Shown here piece by piece: positions 20,961-32,345 of a stretch of 64,000 nt of DNA. Made by a program: the position numbers and the translations under genes. The DNA comes from Cordia subcordata (lineage: Eukaryota > Streptophyta > Magnoliopsida > Boraginales > Cordiaceae). Each line of letters starts with the position of its first letter. Within the stretch, counting starts at the first letter, position 1. Under the pieces are notes generated by a model. That model saw only the letters and a list, made by a program, of their open reading frames with translations. It had not been told where the DNA came from and did no database searches. The stretch spans positions 4,320,501-4,384,500 of the forward strand of contig JAPTOF010000003.1 of NCBI GenBank assembly GCA_028554755.1, written 5' to 3'.

Positions 20961-22640
20961 AGGCTCTATTTATTTGTTGGAATATTAATTTATTGGTGGA
21001 AAGATATTTTCAAACTTGAAATAAAATATTTTTTTTTATTTAGTTGTTATACTAAAATATATTTTCTGGTGTTTGAGTTAGATCGGAAAACATTTTTCAT
21101 TAAAAATTTAAAAAGTATATTTATTATTAGAAACATATTATTTATTCAAAAAATATAAATATTATTTAAATTAAAATAAATTTAAAAATGAAAAATGTTA
21201 AGGTAAATAGTAGCAATGGTCCCTTATCTTTGTTGCTAATAATATTTCTATTCTATATCTTTCATTCGTGACAATTTAGTCCTTCATCTACCATATATCT
21301 AATGTCATCTCTCCTAGTTCCATTTTTCATTAAAATTTATCATTAAATGTCATGCATAATTCACATGAAGCACACTTTTGGTGTTTTGCAAGGCTAAATT
21401 TTGTGCTTCACATGACATACATGTGACATTTAAGTGCTAATAGAAGATGGAAGTAACGACGTTATATATATGGTAGATAAAAGACTAAATTGTCACAAAT
21501 GAAAGATACAATATAAGAATGTTCTTACTGGCAAAGATAAGTGATCATGGTGTTATTTACCCATGGTGTTATTTTCCCAAAGTGTTATTTAAATTAAAAT
21601 ATCATTTAAAAATGAAAATGGAGTGGTGTGGGAGGATGAGAAAGAGAGAGGATGCAAAACTATTTGTTGGTGACTAGATTTGTTTGGTCTCATTGTTGTT
21701 TCAGTTTTCAATTTGTTGATCAAAATTTAAAAACCAATTTGTTTATTTTTGCTTTTGTTTTCTAAAAAACAAAAAGACCAACAACTTATTTGTTTTCCAA
21801 AAACAATCATTTTCCAAAAATAATTTAAAATTTTAAAAATATATTTTAAAATAATAAAATTTCAAAATTTTAAAAATATTTAAAAATAATTTTCAAAATT
21901 ATAATTTTTAAAATAATTCTAAAAATTTTAAATGATTTTTAAAAATATTTTCAAAAAATAAAATAAAATAAAATTTAAAATATAGAACATTATATTTGAA
22001 AAATATAGTCTTAAAGAAAATAATTAGAATTATCTTTTTAAGCAAATAAATTAGTTTTAGAAAATATTCTTAAAAAAATTAATTTTATTAAAATAAATTT
22101 TCAAAAAATAATTTTAAAATATCTAAATGTAATTTAATAAAATAACAAATTTTAAAACATTATTTAAAAATAAAAAATTAAAAATAAATTTCATAAATTA
22201 AAAATATTTTTAAAATATAATTTTTATAAATTAAAATGATTTTGAATAAAAAATAATTTTCCTAATATATAAAATTATTTTTGAAAATATAATCTAATTA
22301 GAAATTAAATTACTTACAAAATATAATTTTCAAAAAAATTAATTTTATTTTTTAAAAAATCAATTGTCATAAAATTTTATGACATAAGCAAATTCGTCTA
22401 TTCACATTATTCTTTTGCAAAATATTCTCATGTGCTCTATTTAGTATAAGATACAAAAAAATAAGTGCCAAAAATAAAAAATAAGCGCCAAAAATGATTT
22501 TGCAACTATGAGCAACGAAATAGGTTTTTAGTTTTTATTTATAGATTTTATAATTTAACCAAATGCATTTACAGCTTTTGTATTCAATGTTGTTGATAGG
22601 TTTTGTTTATAATTCTGGTTTCTATTTATAAAATTTTTGA
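20961..22640. other. R2 repeat piece and very AT-rich low-complexity stretch
   Basis: 20990-21190 is an R2 copy without the copia insertion (TTTAGTTGTTATACTAAA near 21045). 21190-21600 has an inverted pair of phrases (CATTCGTGACAATTTAGTCC near 21265 and GGTAGATAAAAGACTAAATTGTC near 21472, here shortened), suggesting a foldback element. 21700-22360 is almost only AAAATATTTT-like runs. No gene. Confidence 0.55.
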
Positions 22641-23844
22641 CATCATTACCAAACGAGTCCAACTTTTCAATGTTATCGAACATTGAAAAAACATATTTTC
22701 CAAAAAAATATTCTCACAAGAAGCAAGACTAGCCAGATTTCTTTGCATTTCTGGTCTATTTGGATGCCTTTTGCTTGACTTGCATTTACACCATTGTCAC
22801 GGAATATAGAAGAACTCTTGGAAACATGATACATTATGAGAGGGTGAAATTTCCTCTCAATGGACAACTTGACTAATTCACTTTTATACAGAGTTTTAAC
22901 TTTTAACACCAAATTAATTCATTTTCTTATTGCAAAATAAAATATTTTTTTTGGAAAAGAGTGTTTTATTCATGAAAAAAATTAACCCAAACAAACTCTT
23001 TATCGATTATTGTCCTAGAATGGAACCGGATGAGAATCTAAACCAATTTGTTTATTAGAGAGCTATTATGCAACAGATATTTTCTTTCCATAATTAGCTG
23101 AAAATAGGTTTCTCTATTTCTATTGAAGTTTTTCATGAACCCAAAAAATAATTTTTGGTGACTGACTTTTCAGTGTTATCAATTATCGAAACATGAAAAA
23201 ATACTTTCTAAAAAAATAAATTCGGACAAATAAAAAGGGCCTATGTGTCACTAGAAGCAAGACTAGGCTTGTTTTCGTTGCAATTCTAGTCTATTTGGAT
23301 GCCTTTTGTTTGACTTGAATTTACACCATTGTCAAGGAGAATAGAAAAACTCTTGGAAGCAAGAAACCATTACGAGATGGAGAAATTTCTTTTCGATGAA
23401 CTACTTGACCAATTGGCTTTTAAATCTAAAATTGATTTTTTAAGATGGAACCAATTAATTCGAAATTCAATGAAAGATCGAGGTTGTAGATGGTAATGGA
23501 CAACAATTGAATTGATTTGACTTGTAAATAGCAATGTAATAGGTTAACAATAAATGATACATTGTATAATAAAGATAGTAGTTCGTTACAGTTAAATGAA
23601 TATATAAATTTGACAACGGATTATTCTGGAGTATAGAAAATTATTGAAAATGACAAACCGTTACGAGATGAAGAAACATCTTTTCAATGGACCAGTCGAC
23701 ATAACCATTTTGATTGTTTCTACAACTTGCCATAGCACTAGAAGCAAGACTTGGAATTTTCTTTGAGTTTCTTGTCTATTTGGATGCCTCTTTGGTCTTG
23801 TCCATTTATATGCCTCTTTGCTTGACTTGCATTTTCAAATTTTC
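22641..23844. repeat. R1/R2 repeat array continued
   Basis: Diverged copies of the R1 unit (22725-22900, 23250-23845) and R2 phrases (AATATTTTTTTTGG, GACTTTTCAGTGTTATC). No gene is seen. The array leads into the RLP-B upstream module. Confidence 0.6.
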
Positions 23845-24020
23845 ATGCTATACTCATTTGAAACCCCTGTTCTATCACATAAACGAATAGAACAGGTTAT
23901 AAATTCATTGCAAATACGTGTGGGTTCTACCAACATGTCAAGTTCTTCAATGGTAATAGGAGGTATTAAATACATCATTTTGCTGTTACCAATAAGCATC
24001 TATAAGCTTGACAAGCAAAC
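23845..24020 (+). promoter_or_regulatory. RLP-B upstream module
   Basis: Close match to the 27540-27712 region before RLP-C: TTTGAAACCCCTGTTCTATC, GTGTGGGTTCTACCAACA, AATAGGAGGTATTAAATACA, then ACCAATAAGCATCTATAAGC. The start codon follows at 24021. Confidence 0.65.
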
Positions 24021-24890
24021 ATGGAACAATTAGTATGGTTTTTTCCATTTCTTTACTTTTTTCTACTATGTCAACTTAGTTCTCCTTGACAACAGTATGT
24101 TGTATAATAAAAATAGTCATTTTTTTTAGTGGAATGAATATGTAAAATTGAAGTATATTGTTATAGAGTATAGAAAAACTATTGGCAGTGGAATGTTGCA
24201 AGAAGAAACTGAGTCAGAGTTTCTAAATGAATTCTACTGGTCAGCTGTCTTGATGAGCTATGGTTGTGGGATGGTATTTGGATTGGCCATGGAATTTCTC
24301 ATCTTCCTTGAAACATGTAATCTGTATCTTTGCAAAAATCAAGTGCGCATCTGACTGATGAGGTTGAGTACTTTGTAACCATAAATTGAAGCAAATTTTA
24401 CTAGGCAGATTCTATTAGTGCAGGGTAATTGAGTAATTTTGAGTCATTGGACCTCTCTTGGAACCAACTTCAAGGCAAGATTCCTATGGAACTGACTGAA
24501 CTAACATATCTTAAGGTTTTAAACGATTCGCAAAATCATCTTGTTGGCTGTATTCCTTATGTTAATCAACTCGATACTTTTAAAAACGATTCTTATTGTG
24601 GAAAACTTGGAATCGTGTAGGTTTCCATTGTCATGGGATTTCTCGTTTTTTTTTTTTTTTTTTTTATAACGGAGGAAGCCAACTGAGCGGAGCCCGACCA
24701 CTAGTTGGAAAACCTTCGGGTACATGAACCACCCCACAAGATCACTAGTTGGAAAACCTTCGGGTACATGAACCACTCCACAAGATCCATGCACCGGGTA
24801 GCGGGTGGGTGGCGAGAATGTTAGCGTGAGAATCGAGCAGGGCGCCATGAACCCTTGGGGTTGGGATTTCTCGTATTCTTATTGGGTATA
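24021..24890 (+). pseudogene. RLP-B: shattered LRR receptor-like protein gene
   Basis: Pieces remain in scrambled form. 24021-24090 encodes the signal peptide start MEQLVWFFPFLYFFLLCQLS. 24190-24310 encodes the acidic region and membrane segment (LQEETESEFLNEFYWSAVLM). 24420-24620 encodes the last LRRs and cap (LDLSWNQLQGKIPMELTELT, then LVGCIPYVNQLDTFKNDSY). 24863-24890 resumes in the membrane segment after a SINE. The C-terminal piece precedes the LRR piece, so more than one duplication or rearrangement is mixed here. The CGxP cap reads as a stop (GTGTAG). It cannot make a receptor. Confidence 0.85.
24646..24861 (-). mobile_element. SINE-like retroposon in RLP-B, 12-bp target duplication
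   Basis: TGGGATTTCTCG flanks the insert on both sides (24634-24645 and 24862-24873). The insert begins on the plus strand with 20 T (the poly-A tail read on minus). The body is GC-richer than its surroundings and contains a 45-bp unit twice (ACTAGTTGGAAAACCTTCGG). RLP-E has the same site without the insert (GGATTTCTCGTATTC near 53124). No clear A and B boxes, so tRNA origin is unproven, but retroposition is. Confidence 0.85.
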
Positions 24891-26535
24891 TGAAACTTTA
24901 AACACACCTCTCAGACTCAATTCAGGATTGCTTCACTCAACTGGCCCATCCAGTTGAATTTTGAGCCCAAAGCAGACCAAAGCTATAACTGCACCTCTTT
25001 CTTTAGTTTTGCCCCCCAAACATTTTGGTTTAACAAATTGCTTGTTGCCTTTTGGATGTAGCAATTGAATTGGGTTTCTATCAAGTATTTAAACAGCTAT
25101 AGGTTTCTTTTTTTTTTTTTTTCATTTTTCAGGACACATGCACATTTGTTTAGAACCGTTTTGTTGTATGTATAATTTTTCTTTCTTCTGTACTCTTTTT
25201 GTTTTGTTAATATAAATATTTAGCTTACTTTCGAAAAAAAGAAAAAAAAAATTATCCTTAATCATAGAACCCATAAATGGAATTAATCCTTTCCATAAAG
25301 TTAACCTCTTGTTTGGATTGGGAGAAATAGAAGGAAGGGAATGAATTTGGAGAAATTTTTAAATCCTTTCCTTTGTTTGGGCCGGAGGGATTCTGAGAAA
25401 GGAGGTTAAAAACGGATATGATTTATCCCTCCAAATCCTTGAAAATGGCTCCCTCCAATTTGGGAAGAAATGAAGGGGAAGGTAATGATTTTTCTTGTAA
25501 TGATTTTCTTATCTTTCTCTTTATATTTAAACATAAAATTAGTAAAGGTATAAAGGTCCATTTCAACATAAAATTAATCCCTCCCTTTCATTTCCTTTCC
25601 AATCCAAACAAGATAAATCTATAATCCCTCATTATACTTTTTTTCGTAAAAATTTTTCAATCCAAACAAGAATTAATCATTTCCTTTATAATTCTCTCCT
25701 TTCCTTTCCTTTATTAAACTCTCCCCTCTAAATCCAAACATAGTAAAAGTTTTAAATTCTTCTTGTAACAATATGACAAATATAATAATGGTAAATTATT
25801 TAAATTATCTTATTATTCAATTCTCTATCCTTACATATTCGTCGGGAAAAAAAAACTAGTTTGATGATTACGAGTGATGATGAGCCACTCGGTGCTTGGG
25901 TCTAATCAGCCCTACTTAGCATCAGGTGCATGCTCACAAGCTGACTTTGCTCTTTTCCATGAAATTTCTATTCTTAGGGGTTGTCATTAATGTGAACCAC
26001 ATTGTGTTTACCAAATCATGACAGCCAAGAAATTCAATATAATCAGAATCTGATTAGGATATTTTATCAGTCCAAACTGATATTAGTTTGAAAAGAAAAA
26101 GAAAAGATTGTAGGTTTAGAACCAAAATTTTGTAAAACTATAACAAAATTTTGTAGGACTTTTTATATTTTGTTTTTGACCTACAAAATTTTTTATGGAT
26201 TGATAAATTTTTGTTTTAAACTTAAATTTTTTATGAACCGATGTTACAAATTTTTTGAAAAACTTCCACAAATTTTTATTCTAAACTTATAAATTTTTAT
26301 TCTGAACCTATAAGTTCTTTTTCTTTTTTTTTTTTTAATAAACTAGTGTTAGTTAATGCACCTTTCAATGCAATCTAGGAGGGTATTGAATAACTTTCAA
26401 AGTATAACAGAAAAATAAAATAAAATAAGTTGTTACACCAAACTCTAATTATGTGAGAAATATGAAAAAGGATTAAGCCGACTTTCTGTATTCCTCTTTT
26501 CCTTGATTAGCTTTCTTTGGATGATCGCCACATAA
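24891..26535. repeat. Segmental duplication, copy 1 (partner 53151-56165)
   Basis: Continuous similarity with 53.15-56.16 kb, including CTTTAAACACACC, GCACATTTGTTTAGAACCG, a MITE (25305-25743), GATGAGCCACTCGGTGCTTG and GCCGACTTTCTGTATTCC. The partner has four extra inserts: a solo LTR, a MITE, a segment with a hairpin and a TRIM. No gene is seen apart from the RLP ends. Confidence 0.8.
25305..25743. mobile_element. Tourist-like MITE, TAA target duplication
   Basis: Ends CCTCTTGTTTGGATTGGGAG and (reverse complement) CTATGTTTGGATTTAGAGGG. TAA lies on both sides. A copy at 53563-54008 sits at the same place of the duplicated segment, so it is older than the duplication. The small open frame inside is noncoding. 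Confidence 0.7.
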
Positions 26536-26936
26536 GGCTGACTCTAATAGATCCCCTAAAACACTAAACCCCCATATTTAGGGAAATTGTTAGTAGTAAA
26601 GTGCTCCAATAGCTTCCTTATCCTATTTCAAAATTTTAGGTTTTTTTCCAACCCTAAAACAAAGCACCCATATATAGGGGATTTTTTTAACCACCAAAGC
26701 CAACACCCAAATCCCATCTCCCATCCCCCATAGCTTGAAGACTGCAATATTTTAAAATAGAAGAGCTGTTGGAGTTAAACTAAAATAGAGATTCTTTAAA
26801 CTGAGAGTTTGATAAAAAATAGGGGAGCTGCCAAAGTAGAAATAAAAACTGAAAATAGGGAATCCCAAATTATAAGAAAATGAATCAAATCACTTAAATT
26901 TAGAGGAAAAAAATAAGAGAGCTATTGGAGACAACT
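26536..26936. mobile_element. MITE with CTCCAATAG ends, TAA target duplication
   Basis: Left end GGCTGACTCTAATAGATCCC, right end (reverse complement) AGTTGTCTCCAATAGCTCTC, with TAA directly outside both ends (26533-26535, 26937-26939). The 56-kb partner lacks it and has a different insert (TRIM-like) at nearly the same point. Confidence 0.7.
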
Positions 26937-27109
26937 TAAGTGATGGATTCTTAGTGGTTAATTTCATCCTCCTATTTTGTCTCACTTCTTCAATTGTATG
27001 ATTAAAGTTAAACGATGCATCTGTTTACTGACAATATTAGATTTGAATGAGTACCATGCTTGTCACATGAGTTCTTATCTATGCTTCTGGTTTTTCTTGA
27101 CTATCCATG

Positions 27110-27367
27110 GGGCCTGTTCACATTAACTTTTTTCTTTGAAAAACACCTTTTTAGAAAACACATTTTCATTTTCTTTTGTCTAAAGAAAGAAAATTTTTTT
27201 CCTGTACAGTATAGGTATTTGGACTAAATTTCAAAAGAAAAGCTAAAATTTTAGGAGAAAAAAATAATTTTAGCTTTTCTTTAAGAAGCAAAAAGTTTTA
27301 ATTTCTCACAAAAATATTTTTTTCAGAAGTTATAGGGAAAAAAATTCATAAAAAGCCAATCCGAAGG
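27110..27367. mobile_element. MITE, GGGCCTGTT family
   Basis: Left end GGGCCTGTTCACATTAACTT. The right end is AAAAGCCAATCCGAAGG, matching the inverted ends of the 8116 and 42320 elements. The interior is A/T runs. The exact right border is uncertain by a few bases. The partner copy at 57352 is longer. Confidence 0.5.
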
Positions 27368-27529
27368 AGGAATACTTTGCGTCCATTTTTATATTTTCTA
27401 GACAAGTGTAGATTAATTTCTTAGTTTCACTTTGTGGATAAGGTTTTTCGGCTTCCTTTGTGAACAAGTTCTTAGTTTCTCTTGGTGTTTTTTCTCGCCA
27501 GCTAGTTTATATGGAAAGTTTCTCCATTA

Positions 27530-27712
27530 CAAATTTTCACATTATACTAATTTGAAACCTCTGTTCTATCAGATGACCATATGGAACAAGTAAGAATTTA
27601 TTGCAATGTCGTGTGGGTTCTACCAACAAGTCAAGTTCTTCGAGGGTAATAGGAGGCAATAAATACATCATTTTGCTCTTGCCAATAAGCAACCATAAGC
27701 TTCACAAGAAAA
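27530..27712 (+). promoter_or_regulatory. RLP-C upstream module and putative TATA element
   Basis: The 183 bp before the start codon are conserved at 23845, 18895, 34225 and 47160. AATAAATA at 27658-27665, about 48 bp before the ATG, is kept in every copy, followed by CATCATTTTGCTCTTGCC. That conservation and spacing fit a core promoter with a very short leader, but no transcription start can be read from sequence alone. Confidence 0.5.
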
Positions 27713-30700
27713 ATGGAACGACTGCTATGGTTTTTTCCATTTCTTTACTTTTTTCTGCTATGTGAACTTAGTTCTCATTTCTTTGCTTATCCTATCTGCC
27801 ATCCTGAAGAAAGCTTTGCGCTGCTTCAGTTTAAGCAAATGTTTACCATCAACCCATCTAGTGATGTAGCTTATGAATGCATTTTGTATGGCCAAGCTAC
27901 TTATCCGAAGACTATGTCTTGGAACAAGAGCTTGGATTGCTGCACATGGGATGGTGTCTACTGCGACAGGAAAACAGGTCATGTAATAGGTCTAGACCTG
28001 AGCTGCAGCCAGCTTCAAGGAGATACCAATCTCAATCTCAACAGCAGCCTCTTGCAACTTCCTCACCTCCAAAGACTCAACCTTGCTTACAACGACTTCA
28101 GTGGCTCACCGATTCCACATGAAATTGGATGGCTTACTAGTCTAACACATCTCAATCTTTCATACTCCAATCTTGCTGGCCAAATTCCATCAGAGATCTC
28201 TCATCTGTCCCAACTTGTCTCACTCGATATCTCTGCCTTTGTTTCTCCTTTTTCTACTCTTGAATTTGGACGGGGTGGTTTCGAATCCCTCATGGCCAAC
28301 TTGAGCAAGCTTCAAGTACTTTCTCTAGACTTCGTAAACATATCATCTAAATTGCCAATGAATTTGTCATCTTCTTTTACATATCTTGGTCTTCGCCAAA
28401 CAGGAGTACATGGTAAGCTACCAGATTACATATTCAATCTTCCGAAGTTGCATACAGTAATATTAGGAGAAAATCCAGCCCTTACTGGTCCTCTGCCTCA
28501 GGTGAACTCGAGCAATACTCTCAAGCACTTGGATCTACAAGGCAATAATATTTCTGGAACACTACCCGATTCAATTGGCTATTTGAAGTCTTTAAATTAT
28601 TTGGATCTTTCGAATTGCCATCTTTTTGGTTCTATTCCAGAATCAATAGGCGACTTTACAGAGATTGATTTCTTAAATCTCGCCTCTAACAGTTTCGCTG
28701 GCCAATTCCCATCCACAATCACCAATCTCACACAAATCAGCTATCTATCCCTGGACTCTAACTCTCTTACTGGTTCCCTTCCCGACAATGCTAATGGGCT
28801 TCAACAGCTAAAGGAATTCCATATGAGTGGAAACTTAGTCAATGGCACAATACCTTCTTGGTTGTTCAGTCTTCCCTCGTTAGCTGAATTAGTTCTCGAT
28901 TCCAACCATTTCACTGGAGATATCAATGAGTTCAATCCAAGTCCTTGCGATGGATTGATTTAAGTCATAACCAACTGCATGGTCCCATACCTTCTTGTTT
29001 GTTCAATCTTCCCTCGTTAACTTTATTATATCTCTATTCCAATCACTTCACCGGAGCCATTAATGAGTTCAAATCCAAGTCCTTGCGATGGATTGATTTA
29101 AGTCATAACCAACTCCATGGTCCCATTCCCCAATCCATTTCAACCCTTGTGAACCTAACCACTTTCGATGTTTCACGGAACAATTTAAGTGGCATAGTTC
29201 AGCTAGACATGTTCTCGGGAGGTACCCAACTCGAATATCTCAGCCTTTCTCACAATCACTTCTCATCCATTTTAAGCAATAATGACGGCTCATCTTTTCC
29301 TAACCTGTCAGATTTAAGCTTATCCTCATGTGGGTTACGCGAGTTCCCTAATTTCTTGAGAAACGTAGAGGATCTGCGGTCACTGGACCTTTCCAACAAT
29401 AAAATTCACGGCCAGATTCCACTGTGGTTGACCTCCAAGTGGTCAGATTGATTGTATTATCTAAATCTCTCTCACAACATTCTTACTGGCGTAGACCATT
29501 TGCCTTGGAGAAAATTGACATTTCTTGATCTTCAGTCTAACTTGCTTCAGGGACAATTTTCTGCATCTGTATGCGATCTGCGCGAGCTCAAAATTCTCAG
29601 TTTGTCAAATAATAACCTCACCGGTGAGCTACCCCACTGTTTGGGAAATTTGACCATGCTCTCTGTGCTAGACTTGCGGAGGAACATGTTTCATGGGATG
29701 ATCCCACCATTTTCACAAGGCAAGCAGTTGAGGAATATAGGCCTCAATGGCAATAACTTGGAAGGGCCTGTGCCGCGGTCTTTGGCTAATTGTAAAGGCT
29801 TGGAGGTCTTTGACGTTGGGTACAACAACATTAATGACACATTCCCATGGTGGCTCGAATCTCTTCCAGAACTGCAGGTTCTCGTCTTGAAATTTAACAA
29901 TTTCCATGGTTCCCTGACCAGCAGGACGTTGACGACTGAGCTTCCATTTGCTAAGTTGCGAATCTTTGATGTATCTGGTAATCAGTTTTCTGGCCTATTA
30001 CCAGCGGAGCTTCTGAAACATTTTGATGCGATGAAAGATGTTGATAAGAAAATTGGAGTCAACTATATGCGATCAAATATAAGCTATTATCGAGCGTACT
30101 ATAATGATTCTGTGAGTGTGATGATAAAAAGTGTGGAGTTAGAACTTGTGAAAATATTAACAACTTTCACAACCATTGATTTGTCATGCAACAAATTCCA
30201 AGGAGAGATTCCAGAATCCATTGGATATCTTCATTCCCTACGATTGCTCAACTTGTCTCATAACAATCTCATTGGTCAGATTCCATCAAATTTGGGTAAT
30301 TTGAGTAATCTTGAGTCATTTGACCTCTCCTGGAACCAACTTCAAGGCGAGATCCCAATGGAATTGACTAAGCTAACATTTCTTGCGGTCTTAAACCTCT
30401 CGCACAATCATCTTGCTGGTCGTATTCCTCGTGGTAAGCAATTCGAGACCTTCGGAAATGATTCTTATGGTGGAAACTCAGAATTGTGTGGGTTTCCACT
30501 GTCGAAGGATTGTGAATCGACAGAGCCAACATCATCACCAATGTTGCAAGAAGAAAATGAGTCAGAGTTTCTAAATGGATTCTGCTGGTCAGCTGTCTTG
30601 ATGGGCTATGGTTGTGGGATGGTATTTGGACTGGCCATGGGATTTCTCGTCTTCTTATTTGGGAAACCAAAATGGCTTTTTGACATTCTTGAAGGAGCAA

Positions 30701-30762
30701 CGTGCAAACTTCAAAGGCAGAAGAGGAGAGTCCGGCGCCGACATGTTTCAATAGTGCATTAA
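27713..30762 (+). pseudogene. RLP-C: nearly full-length LRR receptor-like protein gene, one frameshift and one nonsense
   Basis: Starts MERLLWFFPFLYFFLLCELS (signal peptide). An N-terminal cap follows (CHPEESFALLQFKQMF, SLDCCTWDGVYCD), then about 28 LRRs, an island region near 30030-30150, the ELCGFPLSKDC cap, an acidic stretch, one membrane segment and a basic tail, about 1015 residues if unbroken. The family acts as plasma-membrane receptors without a kinase. Break 1: near 28934-28937 one A is missing (TTCAATCC versus TTCAAATCC in the tandem copy at 29068), giving a stop at 28961. Break 2: TGA at 29449-29451 where RLP-A and RLP-D have TCA (Ser). A two-LRR unit is duplicated (about 28852-28988 and 28989-29126). 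The start is fixed by the signal peptide and upstream module. Confidence 0.93.
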
Positions 30763-31880
30763 CGAGTGAAATGTGTAAGTTTCTACTTACTTGTATTATT
30801 GTGTTATACTCATGTTTTAATATTTACCTTGCACAATAAAGTATTTCATCAAGCTGTCCCCATATTAAAACAATCGTTTTATGGATATTTAAGTCTCTAT
30901 TTCTATTTTTGGTGTAATTATCTGTATCTAGTCTAGCATGGTCATGTTCATTGGACCTTAGCTGCAGAAGTAAGTTTTGCTAAAATCAGGTGAATGGTTG
31001 AGATAACAGATGGAAGAGGAAGTTGGTACTTCGATGGTTATTTCAATCTCATTGGGGGTAGTTAGTACAAATTTCCCTATTCTTAATTTCACACGGCATT
31101 AATACAAATTTGTATGCTTCTAATTTCACTTGTTTATAGTACGATATTTAGTAACCATAAAGAGATTATGAGAAGGTCTTTGTACTGAAAGGTTTTTATG
31201 TAATTTTGAGGTTTTAGGATTCTGGTTTGTATTCCTGCTTTGCAATTCTAGTTTGCATTCATTCCTTGCAGTTCTAGTTTCCTGCATTTGTGTTCTTGTT
31301 TGCACTTTCATTTATCGAATTTAAGTTTTTATTCAAGTTTGATTATACTACGCTCTACGCATGATGCTTCATGATTATCAGTATAATTTCAGAGATATAT
31401 TTTTTATTTTTTACTCATCTAGGGATGTAATTGCACCTTATTTCAAATCAGAAGGATGAATCTATACTATTTGAATTTGCGCTATTTTTGTAAGCAAAGG
31501 GGAATTTGTACAAATATACTTGAATTTTTTTCGTTATTAATAAGTCAAAATGGATTGGGAGAGTGATTTTTACTATCCGTTAACCTTAACATAAAAACTA
31601 GTAGCGAGACCAATGCGAACCCTTTTTAAACCATGGGGGTATCATTGACTTTAAAACCATAGGGGTTTTATACAATGTCCACAAAACAGAAGGAACAAAA
31701 TACTTTCTACTTTATATTAAATTTTGAATTGACATTCATCAAGCTCAAAGGTTTTTCTTTATTCTCTTTAAATAAATAAAATTTTGTACGTTTTGCATAG
31801 CAATGTGATTGATAATCTTGCTCAAATTGTTTTTGTCGATGCTCATGCTGTTGGAACTGGTTATGCGCAATTCTAAAGTT
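30763..31880 (+). other. RLP-C 3' UTR and downstream flank (duplicated)
   Basis: Same order of phrases as 1445-2640, such as CATCAAGCTGTCCCCATATT and GGTGAATGGTTGAGATAACA, and an AATAAATAAAATTTTG phrase near the right end. No gene. CATCAAGCTGTCCCCATA here is the empty site for the hAT element at 49575. Confidence 0.6.
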
Positions 31881-31899
31881 TTAGGATTCTTGCTTGTAT

Positions 31900-32345
31900 T
31901 CTTACTTTGCGATTCTAGTTCGTGCCGTCGCTTGCGGTAGTTATTCTTGCTTTGCGATTCTAGTTTAGTTTGTGCTGTCGCCTGTAGTAGCTTTTTCTTA
32001 TACTTCCTTTGCGATTCTAGTTTGTGTTGCCGCCGCCTACAGTAGTTATTCTTGCTTTGCGTCTAGTTTGTGCTGTCGCCTGTAGTAGTTTTTCTTATAC
32101 TTCCTTTGCGATTCTAGTTTGTGCTGTCACCTGTAGTAGTTTTTTCTTGCTCTGCGTCTAGTTTGTGCTGTCGCCTGTAGTAGTTTTTTCTTATACTTCC
32201 TTTGCGATTCTAGTTTGTGCTGTTACCTATAATAGTTTTTTCTTATAGTGAATATTCAGGATCTTATTAAAGTGGTCTTGGATGGTAGTTTTTTCTTATA
32301 CTTCCTTTGCGATTCTAGTTTGTGCTGTCACCCGTAGTAGTTTTT
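31900..32345. repeat. Tandem array A: TTTGCGATTCTAGTTTGTGCTG units
   Basis: Seven or more copies of a variable unit of about 40-70 bp built from three phrases: CTTTGCGATTCTAGTTTG, TGCTGTCGCCTGTAGTAG and TTTTTTCTTATACTTCC. Unit order varies, so it grew by repeated slippage or unequal exchange. A single phrase (TTTGCAATTCTAGTTTG) occurs in the RLP 3' flank at 1787 and 31238, the likely seed. Confidence 0.85.
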
